From contig NZ_JAENXS010000004.1 in NCBI RefSeq assembly GCF_016612535.1, positions 1 through 64,000 of the forward strand: a stretch of 64,000 nucleotides of DNA. The letters are read 5' to 3'. Positions 17,482-25,806 of this stretch are shown one piece after another (the stretch's first letter is position 1; each line of letters opens with the position of its first letter). A model generated the notes under the pieces. It was not told where the DNA came from and ran no database searches. It saw only the letters and a program-made list of their open reading frames with translations. The position numbers and the translations under genes are program-made. The DNA comes from Bradyrhizobium diazoefficiens (GTDB lineage: Bacteria; Pseudomonadota; Alphaproteobacteria; Rhizobiales; Xanthobacteraceae).

Positions 17482-17790
17482 GTCCGGATTCCGGCAAAGA
17501 TCGCGATCGACTTTTTTAAAATGTCGCGCTCCGTGCGCAGCCGTTCGTTCTCCTGGCGCAGGCGGGCGACCTCCGAAGCCTGGTCCGCCGACATCGGCGT
17601 CGCCTGCGTGGTGGGGCGCCACGCCGCCGATGCCGGCTTCTGCCGGAGCCCATCGACCCAGCGTCGCAGTACCGAGTCCCGCAGACCGAGTTCCTTGGCA
17701 ACAGACCCAATCGAAGCGCCCGCTCGACAATACCAGCTCAACGGCCTGGCGCTTGTACTCTTCGGTGAATGACCGACGTTGACGTTCCAT
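17478..17790 (-). pseudogene. IS3-family OrfA with a one-base frameshift
   Basis: The gene starts at ATG 17790 with MERQRRSFTEEYKRQAVE, then the HTH continues in another frame as SIGSVAKELGLRDSVLRRW, followed by a leucine-zipper-like stretch ending DILKKSIAIFAGIRT at 17478. The two halves join if one base is removed near 17713-17716 (GCGCTTCGATTGG against expected GCGCTCGATTGG). This is an indel inside the HTH, not the usual programmed -1 site at the orfA/orfB junction. It is either a real mutation or a sequencing error. Confidence 0.75.
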
Positions 17791-17853
17791 TCGACACCTC
17801 CGGGCTCAACGAGCCTACTACAGGTGTCCACTCATTCGGAGGAGGTTCATAGG

Positions 17854-18444
17854 ACCGTCCAGGCCCATCTCAAGACGCTCGGTTCTTTGTCAGCCTACAA
17901 CGCTGATGAACCGACCGTTCGAGTAGCTGCTGGTACTCTACGAGCTCTCATTGTGGAAGAAATGCTCCAGCGGGCGTGGAAGGCGACGGGATTGCGCGGG
18001 CCCATTACGCTGACGTGCTACTGCGTTGACTCGACAGAAGGCGAGGATGTCATTGCGTATTGTGGAGGGGGTGACATCCTGCCTGGCGTTCCTTGTTCAG
18101 TAACCCGCAACGCGAGCTTGGTTCAGCGTACTTTGCACTTGAGAGACTTTTCCCGACAAACGCGAATTCAGGTGGGGGTCGTCACCGCCTCCACAGCTGA
18201 TATCATCAAATATGCAGCGAATGCTTTGGGAGGCGCCCACTTCGATCCTGATGGGAAGACCGCACGCAAGCACGACCTGTTACGACCGATCGAGGCAGGT
18301 GAGATCGGACAAATGTTCGTTCAGGTAAATAAGCGCAATGCGCTATACCACGAGATCCTTTCGATCGCACAAGCGGTGGTCTACTCTCCGCAAGTCAAAG
18401 AGTTAGTTGAGTGGTCCCCACCACTATCGACGAATAAACTTTGA
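17854..18444 (+). pseudogene. 3' part of the IS-interrupted gene, unknown function, upstream of GIY-YIG gene
   Basis: This 196-codon remainder reads RTVQAHLKTLGSLSAYNADEPTV onwards and ends at TGA 18444. Joined to 16554-16592 it makes 209 aa. I do not recognise the family. It looks soluble and mixed alpha/beta, with no signal or membrane helix, and has a Cys-containing middle (TLTCYCVDST, AYCGGGDILPGVPC). It abuts the GIY-YIG-like gene with TGAGTG, so the two were one transcription unit. In the present sequence a chimeric start inside the IS end (TTG/ATG near 17779) could still express most of it. Confidence 0.65.
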
Positions 18445-19041
18445 GTGCCGAGTCCATCGGCTCAGTGGGCCTTATCTGCCCGTCGCCTCAGAAGGGAGAA
18501 GCTAGACGTGATAGAGGGCAACAAGCGCGCGCTAATCCAGGCCTATGGGCTCTTTTGGCGACGCGACGAAATCAACTGGAATCCCGGGCAGGGGAAGCGC
18601 TATGAATGGCGTCTATATGGTCGCCGAGGTGCAAATCGAGGAACGCTGCGGGTAGCTGACTTTCGAGAACAGTTCGGAATCTACATCCTGTACGGAAGCT
18701 ACGGACCCCACTATGTCGGTCTAACTAGGAAGAGGGGACTCGGGAGTCGTCTCAAAGATCACACGACGGACCAGCACAGGGACTCTTGGGACCGGTTCAG
18801 TTGGTTCGGCTTTCGCAAGGTTCTCAAGGCGAAAAATATATATGGAGTGCACAAGCTTGGGCGCATGGCTGTTGAACGGCCAGCCAACTTAGATTCCATG
18901 ATTGCGGATATTGAAGCCCTGTTGATTAGATCCATGGCGCTACGAAACGTCAATCACATGAATTTTGTATTGGCGGAAGAGTGGATACAAATAAAGGGGC
19001 ATGAGTTAGATATGTTCGACCGCCGGCTGCAACCAATCTGA
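18445..19041 (+). CDS. GIY-YIG-like nuclease domain protein
   Basis: This 198-aa protein has a GTG start directly after the upstream TGA (TGAGTG). Residues about 78-125 read FGIYILYGSYGPHYVGLTRK then GLGSRLKDHTTDQHRDSWDRFSWFGF. This contains the GIY...YVG strands, the Arg of the following helix (SRLKDH) and a later Glu (DIEALLI) that could bind metal, the usual GIY-YIG arrangement. The flanking regions are unknown. Genes of this type occur in repair, homing and anti-phage modules. Coupling to the interrupted partner suggests a two-gene system now damaged by the IS. Nuclease activity is inferred from the motif only. Confidence 0.6.
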   Translation: MPSPSAQWALSARRLRREKLDVIEGNKRALIQAYGLFWRRDEINWNPGQGKRYEWRLYGRRGANRGTLRVADFREQFGIYILYGSYGPHYVGLTRKRGLGSRLKDHTTDQHRDSWDRFSWFGFRKVLKAKNIYGVHKLGRMAVERPANLDSMIADIEALLIRSMALRNVNHMNFVLAEEWIQIKGHELDMFDRRLQPI

Positions 19042-19069
19042 GGAAAGAGGGAGCACGCGAGAACGGACG

Positions 19070-19228
19070 TCAATTTTCACGTAGGAAATTCGCGATGGCT
19101 CGACGGAGCATGATTTCGATGCACCGTCCACAAATCAACTCGCCGTGGGCTGCCGGGGGCGCCAGAATCGCCAGCTCTTCTGGCGCGAATTCATCTTCGC
19201 AGTGATCGCAACTGACGCTTTCGTACAT
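19070..19228 (-). CDS. 52-aa zinc-ribbon-like small protein
   Basis: The frame from ATG 19228 to TGA 19070 gives MYESVSCDHCEDEFAPEELA and ends NFLRENS-like at ENstop. It contains two CxxC knuckles (SCDHCED at residue 7 and ICGRCIE near 35) spaced as in small zinc ribbons. No neighbour explains it, and it lies alone between the GIY-YIG gene and a convergent gene cluster. The four cysteines make chance less likely, but no family is recognised. Confidence 0.4.
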   Translation of the reverse strand: MYESVSCDHCEDEFAPEELAILAPPAAHGELICGRCIEIMLRRAIANFLREN

Positions 19229-19537
19229 CCAGCATCTGCCTTTGCGCGAGGTGAGCGGGGATCTCAGTGAAGACAGGCGAGGTGCTGCACGTCCGCTTTC
19301 GTGCCCGTCTCGGCGGGCCGCCTGTCAGACTACATTCAGAAGTGAGCGCTCAACTCTCATGGGAAGCCTGCCTGTCATGTGCCCAAATAAGTTTGACGGC
19401 TTCATGGCGTTTGAGTTGCCAAATTCTAGCTCGGCATGCGTGCGTCTTCGGTTTACAATCCGCCGCCGGTGCAGCAATCCGCACGGCCAGAGCGTAACGG
19501 CGTCCCCCGACTTAGTTGCAAGCCGTCGCGTCATGGG
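19229..19537. other. Non-coding stretch
   Basis: About 300 bases without a convincing gene between the small zinc-ribbon gene and the end of the 19538-20983 gene. Open frames present here are short and overlap on both strands. Confidence 0.3.
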
Positions 19538-20983
19538 CTAGCGCATCGGCTGCGTATGTGACGATTGGGCCTCGAAGGTGACCACAATATCCTTCCAAGC
19601 TTCGTAGGTCTCCGGCTTGAACATTTTGAACGGTTGGGCTCTCTGTAACAGAGCTAGGGCCGGCGCGGTGACATCCGGCGCTATCTTTCCGGTTGAGAGC
19701 ACATCGGGTGTACCATCGATCATCCCGTCTCGTTGCAGCTTGAAGTGTACGTCGAAGGCGGGCGTACCTGGCGACGGCTGCCAACCCGCCATCACTTTGC
19801 GAAAGGCGTCCAGCTCGCCTTGCGACAGCAGGACTGGCCGTACGACGGCTTCCGGTGCTTGATTCCGCTCTTGCGTTTGGCTGGTTGGGTTTGTGCAGCA
19901 CTCTACCCACTGCTTTCCGTTCAATGCACTTAGTCCCCATCCAATTTGACCCCCTGGCAGCACTTGAACATACCACCATCCGTCAGTTTGTTTCTTCAGC
20001 ACCCGCAAACGCGTACCGTTTGCCATTTTCATCATGCGGTGACCCGCGGTGCCTCCCGGCTCACTTCGCAGCGAAAGAAAAACGTCGGGTGGTTGTGTGT
20101 TAGCAACATATGCAAGGTTGTTTTCACTATCGTCTTGCGAAGGCGCAACCGGTTGCGCGGCGATCACGCTCTGATTCGCCACGGAAGGACTTGGTTGGAC
20201 CACCTTAATCCAAGAGCCGGCCATGAAATGCCGCTTATCCAATCGCATTGCTTGCAAAACCTGCGGTGCGGTCCCGACGCATTTCCATGACGCTGGAGAG
20301 TTGCCGATCACCGACATCGGCACAAAATCGCTGTTCGGGGATCGGAGACAAAAGCTGGTGATGGCGTTGGTGGGCGTCAGACCTGGTCCCATTCGCTGGC
20401 AGGCGCCCCCGCTAGCGCCCGTACCGCAGACCCAGACTGCGCCGTCCATGCAGCGCCACACGAACGAATTGGTCGCGGACGCAGCAGCCATCGCTTCCTC
20501 GCTTGAAGGATCAGGCGTTACGTTTCCAACGTCGTCCAGGTTCCTGGCTGATCGGCAGAACGCAAACGCGTCGACCTTCGCCGTGCCGGGTAACGGAGGA
20601 GCCGCAGGTGCGCTCGGCTGGACGGCGACGCCGAGCTGTTTGAGACGCTCCTTCAACGCGCTGGTGACGCAGCTCTTGCTGCGGTCCTGCGCGCACCGCT
20701 CGTCCATCGCGCTCAGCCACGCCGCATTGGCCTGCTGGAGTTGGGCGCGACCCGCTTGGTCGGCGCGCGTCTGGGCCGCTCTATACGCGGCATTGAGCTG
20801 CTTAGAAAGTTGCGCAGTTTCGCGATCATTACAGACCCACCGGCCGAGCGGGTACTGCTGGTCTTCGCTGCTACAGGCGAGGCCGAGTTGCGATGGCGGC
20901 TGCTGGGCCAAGACGGCAGGCAGGGACAAAGATACAAGTAAGCCCGCTATGGTAATCAAGCGCACGCGTATGAAATCCTTCAA
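19538..20983 (-). CDS. Secreted multi-domain protein: LprI-like, SH3-like and TonB-C-like regions
   Basis: The 481-aa precursor has a signal peptide (ITIAGLLVSLSLPAVLAQ). Residues about 35-120 have the C...W.C..RETAQLSKQLNAAYRAA pattern of lysozyme-inhibitor LprI-like domains. Two Cys-paired segments with FVWRCMDGAVWVCGTG follow. Residues about 300-365 resemble a bacterial SH3 domain (SLRSEPGGTAGHRMMKMANGTRLRVLKKQTDGWWYVQV). The C terminus (VHFKLQRDGMIDGTPDV) resembles a TonB-C/TolA-like fold. It is probably periplasmic or envelope-bound. Function unknown; it may bind peptidoglycan or protect it. It lies just downstream of a lipoprotein gene on the same strand. Confidence 0.65.
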   Translation of the reverse strand: MKDFIRVRLITIAGLLVSLSLPAVLAQQPPSQLGLACSSEDQQYPLGRWVCNDRETAQLSKQLNAAYRAAQTRADQAGRAQLQQANAAWLSAMDERCAQDRSKSCVTSALKERLKQLGVAVQPSAPAAPPLPGTAKVDAFAFCRSARNLDDVGNVTPDPSSEEAMAAASATNSFVWRCMDGAVWVCGTGASGGACQRMGPGLTPTNAITSFCLRSPNSDFVPMSVIGNSPASWKCVGTAPQVLQAMRLDKRHFMAGSWIKVVQPSPSVANQSVIAAQPVAPSQDDSENNLAYVANTQPPDVFLSLRSEPGGTAGHRMMKMANGTRLRVLKKQTDGWWYVQVLPGGQIGWGLSALNGKQWVECCTNPTSQTQERNQAPEAVVRPVLLSQGELDAFRKVMAGWQPSPGTPAFDVHFKLQRDGMIDGTPDVLSTGKIAPDVTAPALALLQRAQPFKMFKPETYEAWKDIVVTFEAQSSHTQPMR

Positions 20984-21012
20984 CGAAATAAGAATTTTGC
21001 ATGGCCCGCCGC

Positions 21013-21474
21013 TCAGAGTTTTCTGAAGAGGACCCCAATCTTCCCATAATCGACTTTAAGGTAACCGCTCGAATCTTCAAGAACTGCGTCGGGCCGCGTA
21101 TGCCTTACCTCTTGGGCTAGCACGCCGATGTATTCCTCATCGCTCCATAAATATCTGAAGCGGTACAGGTTAAAGCCGTTCTCTTTGCCCACGGGGACGA
21201 TGTCGCGTTTCAAGCGCTCATCAGAGAACGCCGCAAGCAAGCTGAGGCCCGTTAACGCAGCGCCAGTTCCGTACATGGCATTTTGGGTGGTGCGTGCATC
21301 TTCGGTTTGGGCCAGTTGGAGGCAAGTGTAAAAATCCTTCGTGCCTCGCTTATAGCCCTGCTTTTCGCACTTGCCATCCATGGCTGCCTGCTGGGCGTTG
21401 ATGCTCTCGACAGTGGGTTGGGTAGTCTGACAGGCGGCCAGCAAAAGGCACAGTGGCAGTATTATCTTTCTCAT
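21013..21474 (-). CDS. Lipoprotein with phage tail-spike-type intramolecular chaperone (S74-like) domain
   Basis: This 153-aa protein begins with a lipoprotein signal (KIILPLCLLLAAC, lipobox LAAC at residue 15). After a short linker the C-terminal part contains SDERLKRDIVPVG and LYRFRYLWSDEEYIGVLAQEV. This is the sequence pattern of peptidase S74/endosialidase chaperone domains, which fold tail fibres and some bacterial surface proteins and cleave themselves off. A lipoprotein-bound copy is unusual but is seen in alphaproteobacteria. It is followed by the multi-domain secreted gene 30 bp downstream, probably in one operon. Confidence 0.65.
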   Translation of the reverse strand: MRKIILPLCLLLAACQTTQPTVESINAQQAAMDGKCEKQGYKRGTKDFYTCLQLAQTEDARTTQNAMYGTGAALTGLSLLAAFSDERLKRDIVPVGKENGFNLYRFRYLWSDEEYIGVLAQEVRHTRPDAVLEDSSGYLKVDYGKIGVLFRKL

Positions 21475-21490
21475 GTCTTCCTCCCATTTG

Positions 21491-22372
21491 CTACGCTAGG
21501 CGCGCTCGCTCAAGCGCCTGTTGAACTACCTTCGGATCGGCGAGCACGATCGGATGTTCGTGTGCCGGCGCAGCCTCTGATTTGAATGAGAGATTCAAGC
21601 GCTTGAGGAAGTAATAGAGGAGCGCCAGCCGCACGCGCACCGTGAGCAGACCGAGTTTCATCCCGTAGTCCTGCGCCACGATCTTCTTCTGCTGCGCGTT
21701 CAGCTTTTGGTTCGGCATGAGTGTCACGTCGATGGTTTCATGCCAGAGCGTATCGTCTGCTCCGGTCGCGAGCGCCGCACCCGGATTTCGCTTGTCCAAT
21801 ATCCGTGACAGCAAGAAATCGACGAATTGCCGATCGCCGTGGCAGAATGCCCTGACGTGCCAGCGGGCCCCATCGAACGCGAACGCGTGCGGCGAAACCC
21901 GCCGCCATGCCGCATGCGGCCGCGATGGCGTCAGTGATTGGTAGCGAATTTCCAGAGAACCGTTCTTGCGAATTGCTTCGACAATCTCCCGGAGGATCTC
22001 CGGATCAACGTTCCGCTGCGGTACTCGGATGACGTCGACCGCAGGCACGTCGGCGAGCCACGACTCTCCGATTTCCGCCGTTCCATCCGCAATCGATTGC
22101 AGTCGCGACAAATATTGATCGGCTTGCGGCCGAAGAAAGAGCGGATCGAAGTGCGCTGTCTTAAAATACCGCTTCGCACGCGCATCATAGACAATATTCT
22201 TCGGCGCCAGCTGTTGGTACTGGCTAAGGTCATTCGAGGCTTGCGGGACCGACACGCCGAAATGGCCGGTGATATCCGACCGGTTCACGCCACCGAGCCA
22301 GAAGAGGCGAAACTCGATGAACTCCAGCCTCTGTTCGACGCCCCAGCGCAGCGGATTGTGGGCCAGCTTCAT
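21491..22372 (-). CDS. WYL-domain transcriptional regulator (CapW/BrxR-like)
   Basis: From the internal ATG 22372 the protein is 293 aa and begins MKLAHNPLRWGVEQRLEFIEFRLFWLGGVNRSDITGHF. The longer frame upstream overlaps the operator and is rejected. A winged HTH at the N terminus (SVPQASNDLSQYQQLAP) precedes a WYL domain (about 125-205: SLEIRYQSLTPSRPHAAWRRVSPHAFAFDGARWHVRAFCH) and a WCX-like C terminus. This arrangement is that of CapW/BrxR repressors of CBASS and BREX loci. A 42-bp operator sits just upstream and recurs before the DUF4407 operon, so it probably controls both. Confidence 0.85.
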   Translation of the reverse strand: MKLAHNPLRWGVEQRLEFIEFRLFWLGGVNRSDITGHFGVSVPQASNDLSQYQQLAPKNIVYDARAKRYFKTAHFDPLFLRPQADQYLSRLQSIADGTAEIGESWLADVPAVDVIRVPQRNVDPEILREIVEAIRKNGSLEIRYQSLTPSRPHAAWRRVSPHAFAFDGARWHVRAFCHGDRQFVDFLLSRILDKRNPGAALATGADDTLWHETIDVTLMPNQKLNAQQKKIVAQDYGMKLGLLTVRVRLALLYYFLKRLNLSFKSEAAPAHEHPIVLADPKVVQQALERARLA

Positions 22373-22388
22373 GCTACTCTCCGAGAGG

Positions 22389-22430
22389 GAATAGAAACTA
22401 TATTGACGTGAGCATGTGATCCGTATAGTT
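22389..22430 (+). promoter_or_regulatory. Operator/promoter A, shared with operator B
   Basis: The site begins GAATAGAAACTATATTGAC and ends CCGTATAGTT, with a 14-bp centre. The identical 19-bp start, spacing and CGTATAGTT end recur at 25807-25848. The arms AAACTAT and ATAGTT form an inverted repeat. TTGAC and TATAGT have the spacing of a slightly short -35/-10 pair reading rightwards, toward the lipoprotein and toxin genes. The site lies 17 bp before the regulator ATG, so binding would also block the regulator gene. Confidence 0.7.
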
Positions 22431-22640
22431 AGTAGTCCTACATAATGCAAGCAGATTTGTGAGCGTTATGGCGCAATCGGCACGACGACGGTGGATTTGC
22501 CTGAGCCGGAGGGTCTATGCTGCCCGGCAGAAGGCGTGGGGCTGAGTACATTGCTTTTTTATGTTCCAGCAGCATCCAAATCCATTGGGTAGTCTGACGA
22601 AATAGATATTTAACTTTTAGTTGTCTGGGGCGGGCTGGTA

Positions 22641-23333
22641 ATGCGGGGATGTGCGGCTGTTGCTTTGGTGTTGGCTTTCGTGCTGACAGGATGCGCCGAA
22701 TCCGAGACGCGAAGCGTTATCAGCAGTGAGTTGCCGTCGGCGAAGTATCGTCGCATTTCGGTTTTCATCGAAAACTCGAACCCAGCCCAGCCGAGGACCG
22801 CGCCATCAGTGCAGACAAGCGCTGGAGGGGCGGGAGGTTTTCTTTTGATAATTCCCTCACCGAATCCCTCCTCGACCGATGCTGAGATCGAACAGAAGAT
22901 AGTCGCTGCATTAGATGCGAAGGGCGTGAAGGCGGGCAGCGGGCCAGCCATGTTTGGCGGACGCTCGCTAACCGACCAAGCCAAGGCGAACATTATCCAA
23001 AGGAACTTCGATGCGGTGCTCTACGTAACTGTGCTCACAAATGGATACACCGAGGAGCAGGTCGCAGGAGCTTCCCATAACGGGCAACTCATTAAGTTTG
23101 CGGGATTAAGTCCAGAGCCGATTACCGAGTATCACGACGACCTCATTCTAAAGCCCGATGGCACGGTCTGGCACAACGTTCCGACATTTCAAGCGAAGTG
23201 CGACTTGCAGGATACGAAGACGAACAAGGTGGTGTGGTCCAGCGAAACGATAGCGACTGGCGGAACACTCGTCGTAATGTCTAGAGCTGCTGATCAGATA
23301 GTTTCGAAGCTGCGTGCCGATGGCGTGATTTGA
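22641..23333 (+). CDS. Lipoprotein of unknown function upstream of the toxin gene
   Basis: This 230-aa protein starts MRGCAAVALVLAFVLTGC, a lipoprotein signal with lipobox LTGC. The rest resembles envelope lipoproteins in which a nucleotide-free alpha/beta domain is followed by a beta-rich part (AEIEQKIVAALDAKGVKAGSG, KVVWSSETIATGG). No catalytic motif is visible. It is the first gene rightwards of operator A (about 210 bp) and 23 bp before the toxin gene, so it may help export or anchor the toxin. A possible alternative is DUF4136-like lipoproteins. Confidence 0.65.
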   Translation: MRGCAAVALVLAFVLTGCAESETRSVISSELPSAKYRRISVFIENSNPAQPRTAPSVQTSAGGAGGFLLIIPSPNPSSTDAEIEQKIVAALDAKGVKAGSGPAMFGGRSLTDQAKANIIQRNFDAVLYVTVLTNGYTEEQVAGASHNGQLIKFAGLSPEPITEYHDDLILKPDGTVWHNVPTFQAKCDLQDTKTNKVVWSSETIATGGTLVVMSRAADQIVSKLRADGVI

Positions 23334-23356
23334 ATGCGTGATTGCGAGGAGAATCC

Positions 23357-25414
23357 ATGATGTCGCGAGGTGGTGTGCAATGCAGACGCATGGCGTGCTT
23401 GATTGCGTTAATAGGTTCGGTTGCGGTTCGTGCGGAGGCCGGCAACACTAATGCACCGCCGCCCGTGGTCGCGCGCCCGGCCGCTTCGCGCCCAGTAGTC
23501 GTTGCTCCAGCTGTCGTTAGATCGTCGCCGAACTTCTCGGCGCCACAGGCCGGCCACCGCAGTACGCCGGCATCGATAGGCACGCCTGTGAATAGGGGGG
23601 CGCCCGGGCCAAACGCGGTCCCGACCTTCTCTCCTTCATTCCAGACTGGGGGGCAGACCACACCGCACGTCGCCGGTCCCGTGGTGGGTGCGTCGCCGCA
23701 ACAACCGGGCAGACTGAATTTTGCACCTCACTCGGTTTCAGGGTCTGTACCTACGTCCGGTACTGCGCCGATGGTCGCACCAGCAGCATCGGCACCCGCG
23801 CAGCCTGGTCGAATGACCTTCAATCCTGTTCGGCCGGCCCAGCCGGCTCCCTCGCTTGCTACTACGGGCGCGCCGCACATCAGCGAACCGACGCGGATTT
23901 CCATTGTGCCGGAAGCGCCAACGAGCGCGCCGGTTACGTTGCAGTCGACGAGCATCCCCGTCGCTCCTTCCAACGCGGCGACGCGGCAGTCAACACGTAT
24001 CAGCATTGTGCCGACGACCACGCCGGCAATGGCACGAGCCGCGGCGCCATCCTCATCGAGCGGCGCCGGCTCAGGTCCCCCCATCGCTCCCGCAAGCTCT
24101 GGCTATACCACCAGCGGCTATATGATAGGCGCAAGCGGCATTACCGCAGGCGGTTACAGCGCGGGTGGAGGCTATACCGCAAGCGGTTATGCGGCGGGTC
24201 AGAGCGGGCTCACAAGCGGGAGCTATAGTTCTGGTGCGGGTGTAAGTGGGGGGTCGACTGGCTACAATTCCGGTAGCGGGTATACGGCCGGAGGATATGT
24301 CGCGGGTCCAAGTGCACTCAGAAGTAGCAGCTACAGCGCCGGCGGGGGACTTCCGGCTAGTGGTTACACAGCCCGCTCAAGCAAGTTGACTGCCACCGGC
24401 TATCGGTCCGTTCCTGGCCTCGCGACAAGCAGCGGCCACACAGCAAGCGGCTATAACGTAGGTGGAGGCACTACCGCGTCGAGCACGCTAAGGCCAAGCG
24501 CCGTTGCGAGCAACTTGAACCAGTCGTCTGAAAAGATATTCGATCTGGCGCTCGCCACTTTCCGAGAACTGCCGAATGGCACTACGAAGGTCTTGGGCAC
24601 AATCGGAAATGGTCTCATCGCTAGTGAGAAGGCTGCTGGTCAGGATATTGCTGCAGCTTGGGGCGCGTCTGCCTACCAGCGGCAAATAGTGCAAACGCGG
24701 GCTCGCGAACAGGCTTCATTCTCTCAATTGGTCAAACAACGCGATGCCGCGCGTGCCGCCGGACGAGATACGACCAAGCTGGACGCAGAAATAAAGAACC
24801 TCAAATATACGCCTGATGATACGAGTTCGGTATTCCCAGCGCTAAAAAAGACGAATGGACAGATTGCCGCCGATTTCGCTGGTCTTGCACTCGATACGAC
24901 CTCCGGCGGCCTCGGTGGGGCGGCCAAGGGAGCGCGCGTCACAGCCAATACTGCGGTTGGCACTGCAAGCGAGATCGGAGTCAAAGCCGCAGCGACAGAC
25001 AGCGCGCGAGTAGCCCGCGCAGTCGAAAACGGAACAGTAGCGTCTAAGGACGTAGCGACCGCGGCGCTGCCTGCGGCGCGGCAAATTGCGTATGCATGGG
25101 AGGGTCTCAACACCTACCGCGAAGGCGGAAAGATGACCGCAATTGAGCACATCATCTATCGGCATTCGTTTGGTTCGGGCTTCTCCAATGTTAGTCGGTT
25201 TGCGAAGGATACTCGCGCGAAGGACATTCAATCCTTCGTAGATCAAGCAGCGCGTTACGGTAGCGTCACCTCCCAAGGTGGGGGCACCTATAAAATCGTG
25301 TATAATGTAGGCCGCACTATAGGTACCGGTCGAACCGGTGAAACCGCTACCGGCATTGAAGTGTTTATTAGAAATGGTGTTGTCCAAACTGCTTACCCAA
25401 TCGCAACAAAATGA
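23357..25414 (+). CDS. Secreted repeat protein with C-terminal polymorphic-toxin-like nuclease domain
   Basis: The 685-aa precursor starts at ATG 23357 with a signal-like region (MACLIALIGSVAVRAEA). Residues about 30-235 are Pro/Ala/Ser-rich with repeats of TRISIVP. Residues about 240-375 are Gly/Ser/Tyr repeats of 23-33 residues (SGYMIGASGITAGGYSAGG). A helical region follows. The last 95 residues (EHIIYRHSFGSGFSNVSRF ... GTGRTGETATGIEVFIRNG) look like a BECR-fold/CdiA-type RNase toxin, with candidate catalytic His in HIIYRHS. The stop overlaps a small acidic gene (ATGA), as expected of a toxin followed by its immunity gene. The domain name is inference from pattern. Confidence 0.65.
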   Translation: MMSRGGVQCRRMACLIALIGSVAVRAEAGNTNAPPPVVARPAASRPVVVAPAVVRSSPNFSAPQAGHRSTPASIGTPVNRGAPGPNAVPTFSPSFQTGGQTTPHVAGPVVGASPQQPGRLNFAPHSVSGSVPTSGTAPMVAPAASAPAQPGRMTFNPVRPAQPAPSLATTGAPHISEPTRISIVPEAPTSAPVTLQSTSIPVAPSNAATRQSTRISIVPTTTPAMARAAAPSSSSGAGSGPPIAPASSGYTTSGYMIGASGITAGGYSAGGGYTASGYAAGQSGLTSGSYSSGAGVSGGSTGYNSGSGYTAGGYVAGPSALRSSSYSAGGGLPASGYTARSSKLTATGYRSVPGLATSSGHTASGYNVGGGTTASSTLRPSAVASNLNQSSEKIFDLALATFRELPNGTTKVLGTIGNGLIASEKAAGQDIAAAWGASAYQRQIVQTRAREQASFSQLVKQRDAARAAGRDTTKLDAEIKNLKYTPDDTSSVFPALKKTNGQIAADFAGLALDTTSGGLGGAAKGARVTANTAVGTASEIGVKAAATDSARVARAVENGTVASKDVATAALPAARQIAYAWEGLNTYREGGKMTAIEHIIYRHSFGSGFSNVSRFAKDTRAKDIQSFVDQAARYGSVTSQGGGTYKIVYNVGRTIGTGRTGETATGIEVFIRNGVVQTAYPIATK

Positions 25415-25683
25415 ACCAAATGGTAATGACCACCTTCTTGCTCGACGAAGCCGATGCGAATATCCGCAAGTTGATCCTCGACTCAATCGATAGGCTCACA
25501 GGGCAGGATTATCGCGGGGTACGGAAATTCGAGTTCAATCGTTTCGACGTAAGTCTAGATTTTGAGAACGGTGAAGTGACACTAACCGACGATCTGACGG
25601 TTGGCCCTGCTGGTGAATTCACCACGAGCATGCAGGAGTTCGGGGCTGCACTGCGGGCCCCTTCGCAATCGTCGACGCGGTAA
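25411..25683 (+). CDS. Putative immunity protein for the upstream toxin
   Basis: This 90-aa protein has its ATG overlapping the toxin stop (ATGA). It is acidic and mixed alpha/beta (LLDEADANIRKLILDSIDRL, FDVSLDFENGEVTLTDDLTV), with no signal peptide or membrane helix, as expected of a cytoplasmic inhibitor of a nuclease toxin. Size, position and charge support the role; there is no recognisable family. Confidence 0.6.
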   Translation: MNQMVMTTFLLDEADANIRKLILDSIDRLTGQDYRGVRKFEFNRFDVSLDFENGEVTLTDDLTVGPAGEFTTSMQEFGAALRAPSQSSTR

Positions 25684-25806
25684 GAGCGACTGCTTTTTCT
25701 TTATCAATGTCTAGCTGAGAGATACCGAGCAATTGCTGCCGGTTCTTTACCCTCAACGCCGAGCACGGGGCCGGTGCAGATTGCTTCCGTTATAGGCCCT
25801 CATATC

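Larger units (their letters stand above)
16593..17849 (-). mobile_element. IS3-family insertion sequence, complete ends, frameshifted orfA
   Basis: The element is 1257 bp. Its ends are imperfect 24-bp inverted repeats at 16593-16616 and 17826-17849 (19 of 24 positions match, both ending in GTGGAC on the inner side). A TAGG target duplication lies at 16589-16592 and 17850-17853. It carries overlapping orfA and orfB on the minus strand. It inserted into a gene whose two halves flank it. The intact duplication argues for a fairly recent insertion. Confidence 0.9.

Noticed and set aside
24100..24480. Gly/Ser/Tyr repeat DNA as a CRISPR or minisatellite array
   Set aside because: The repeats are degenerate protein-coding units in frame with irregular lengths (23-33 residues) and no spacers.
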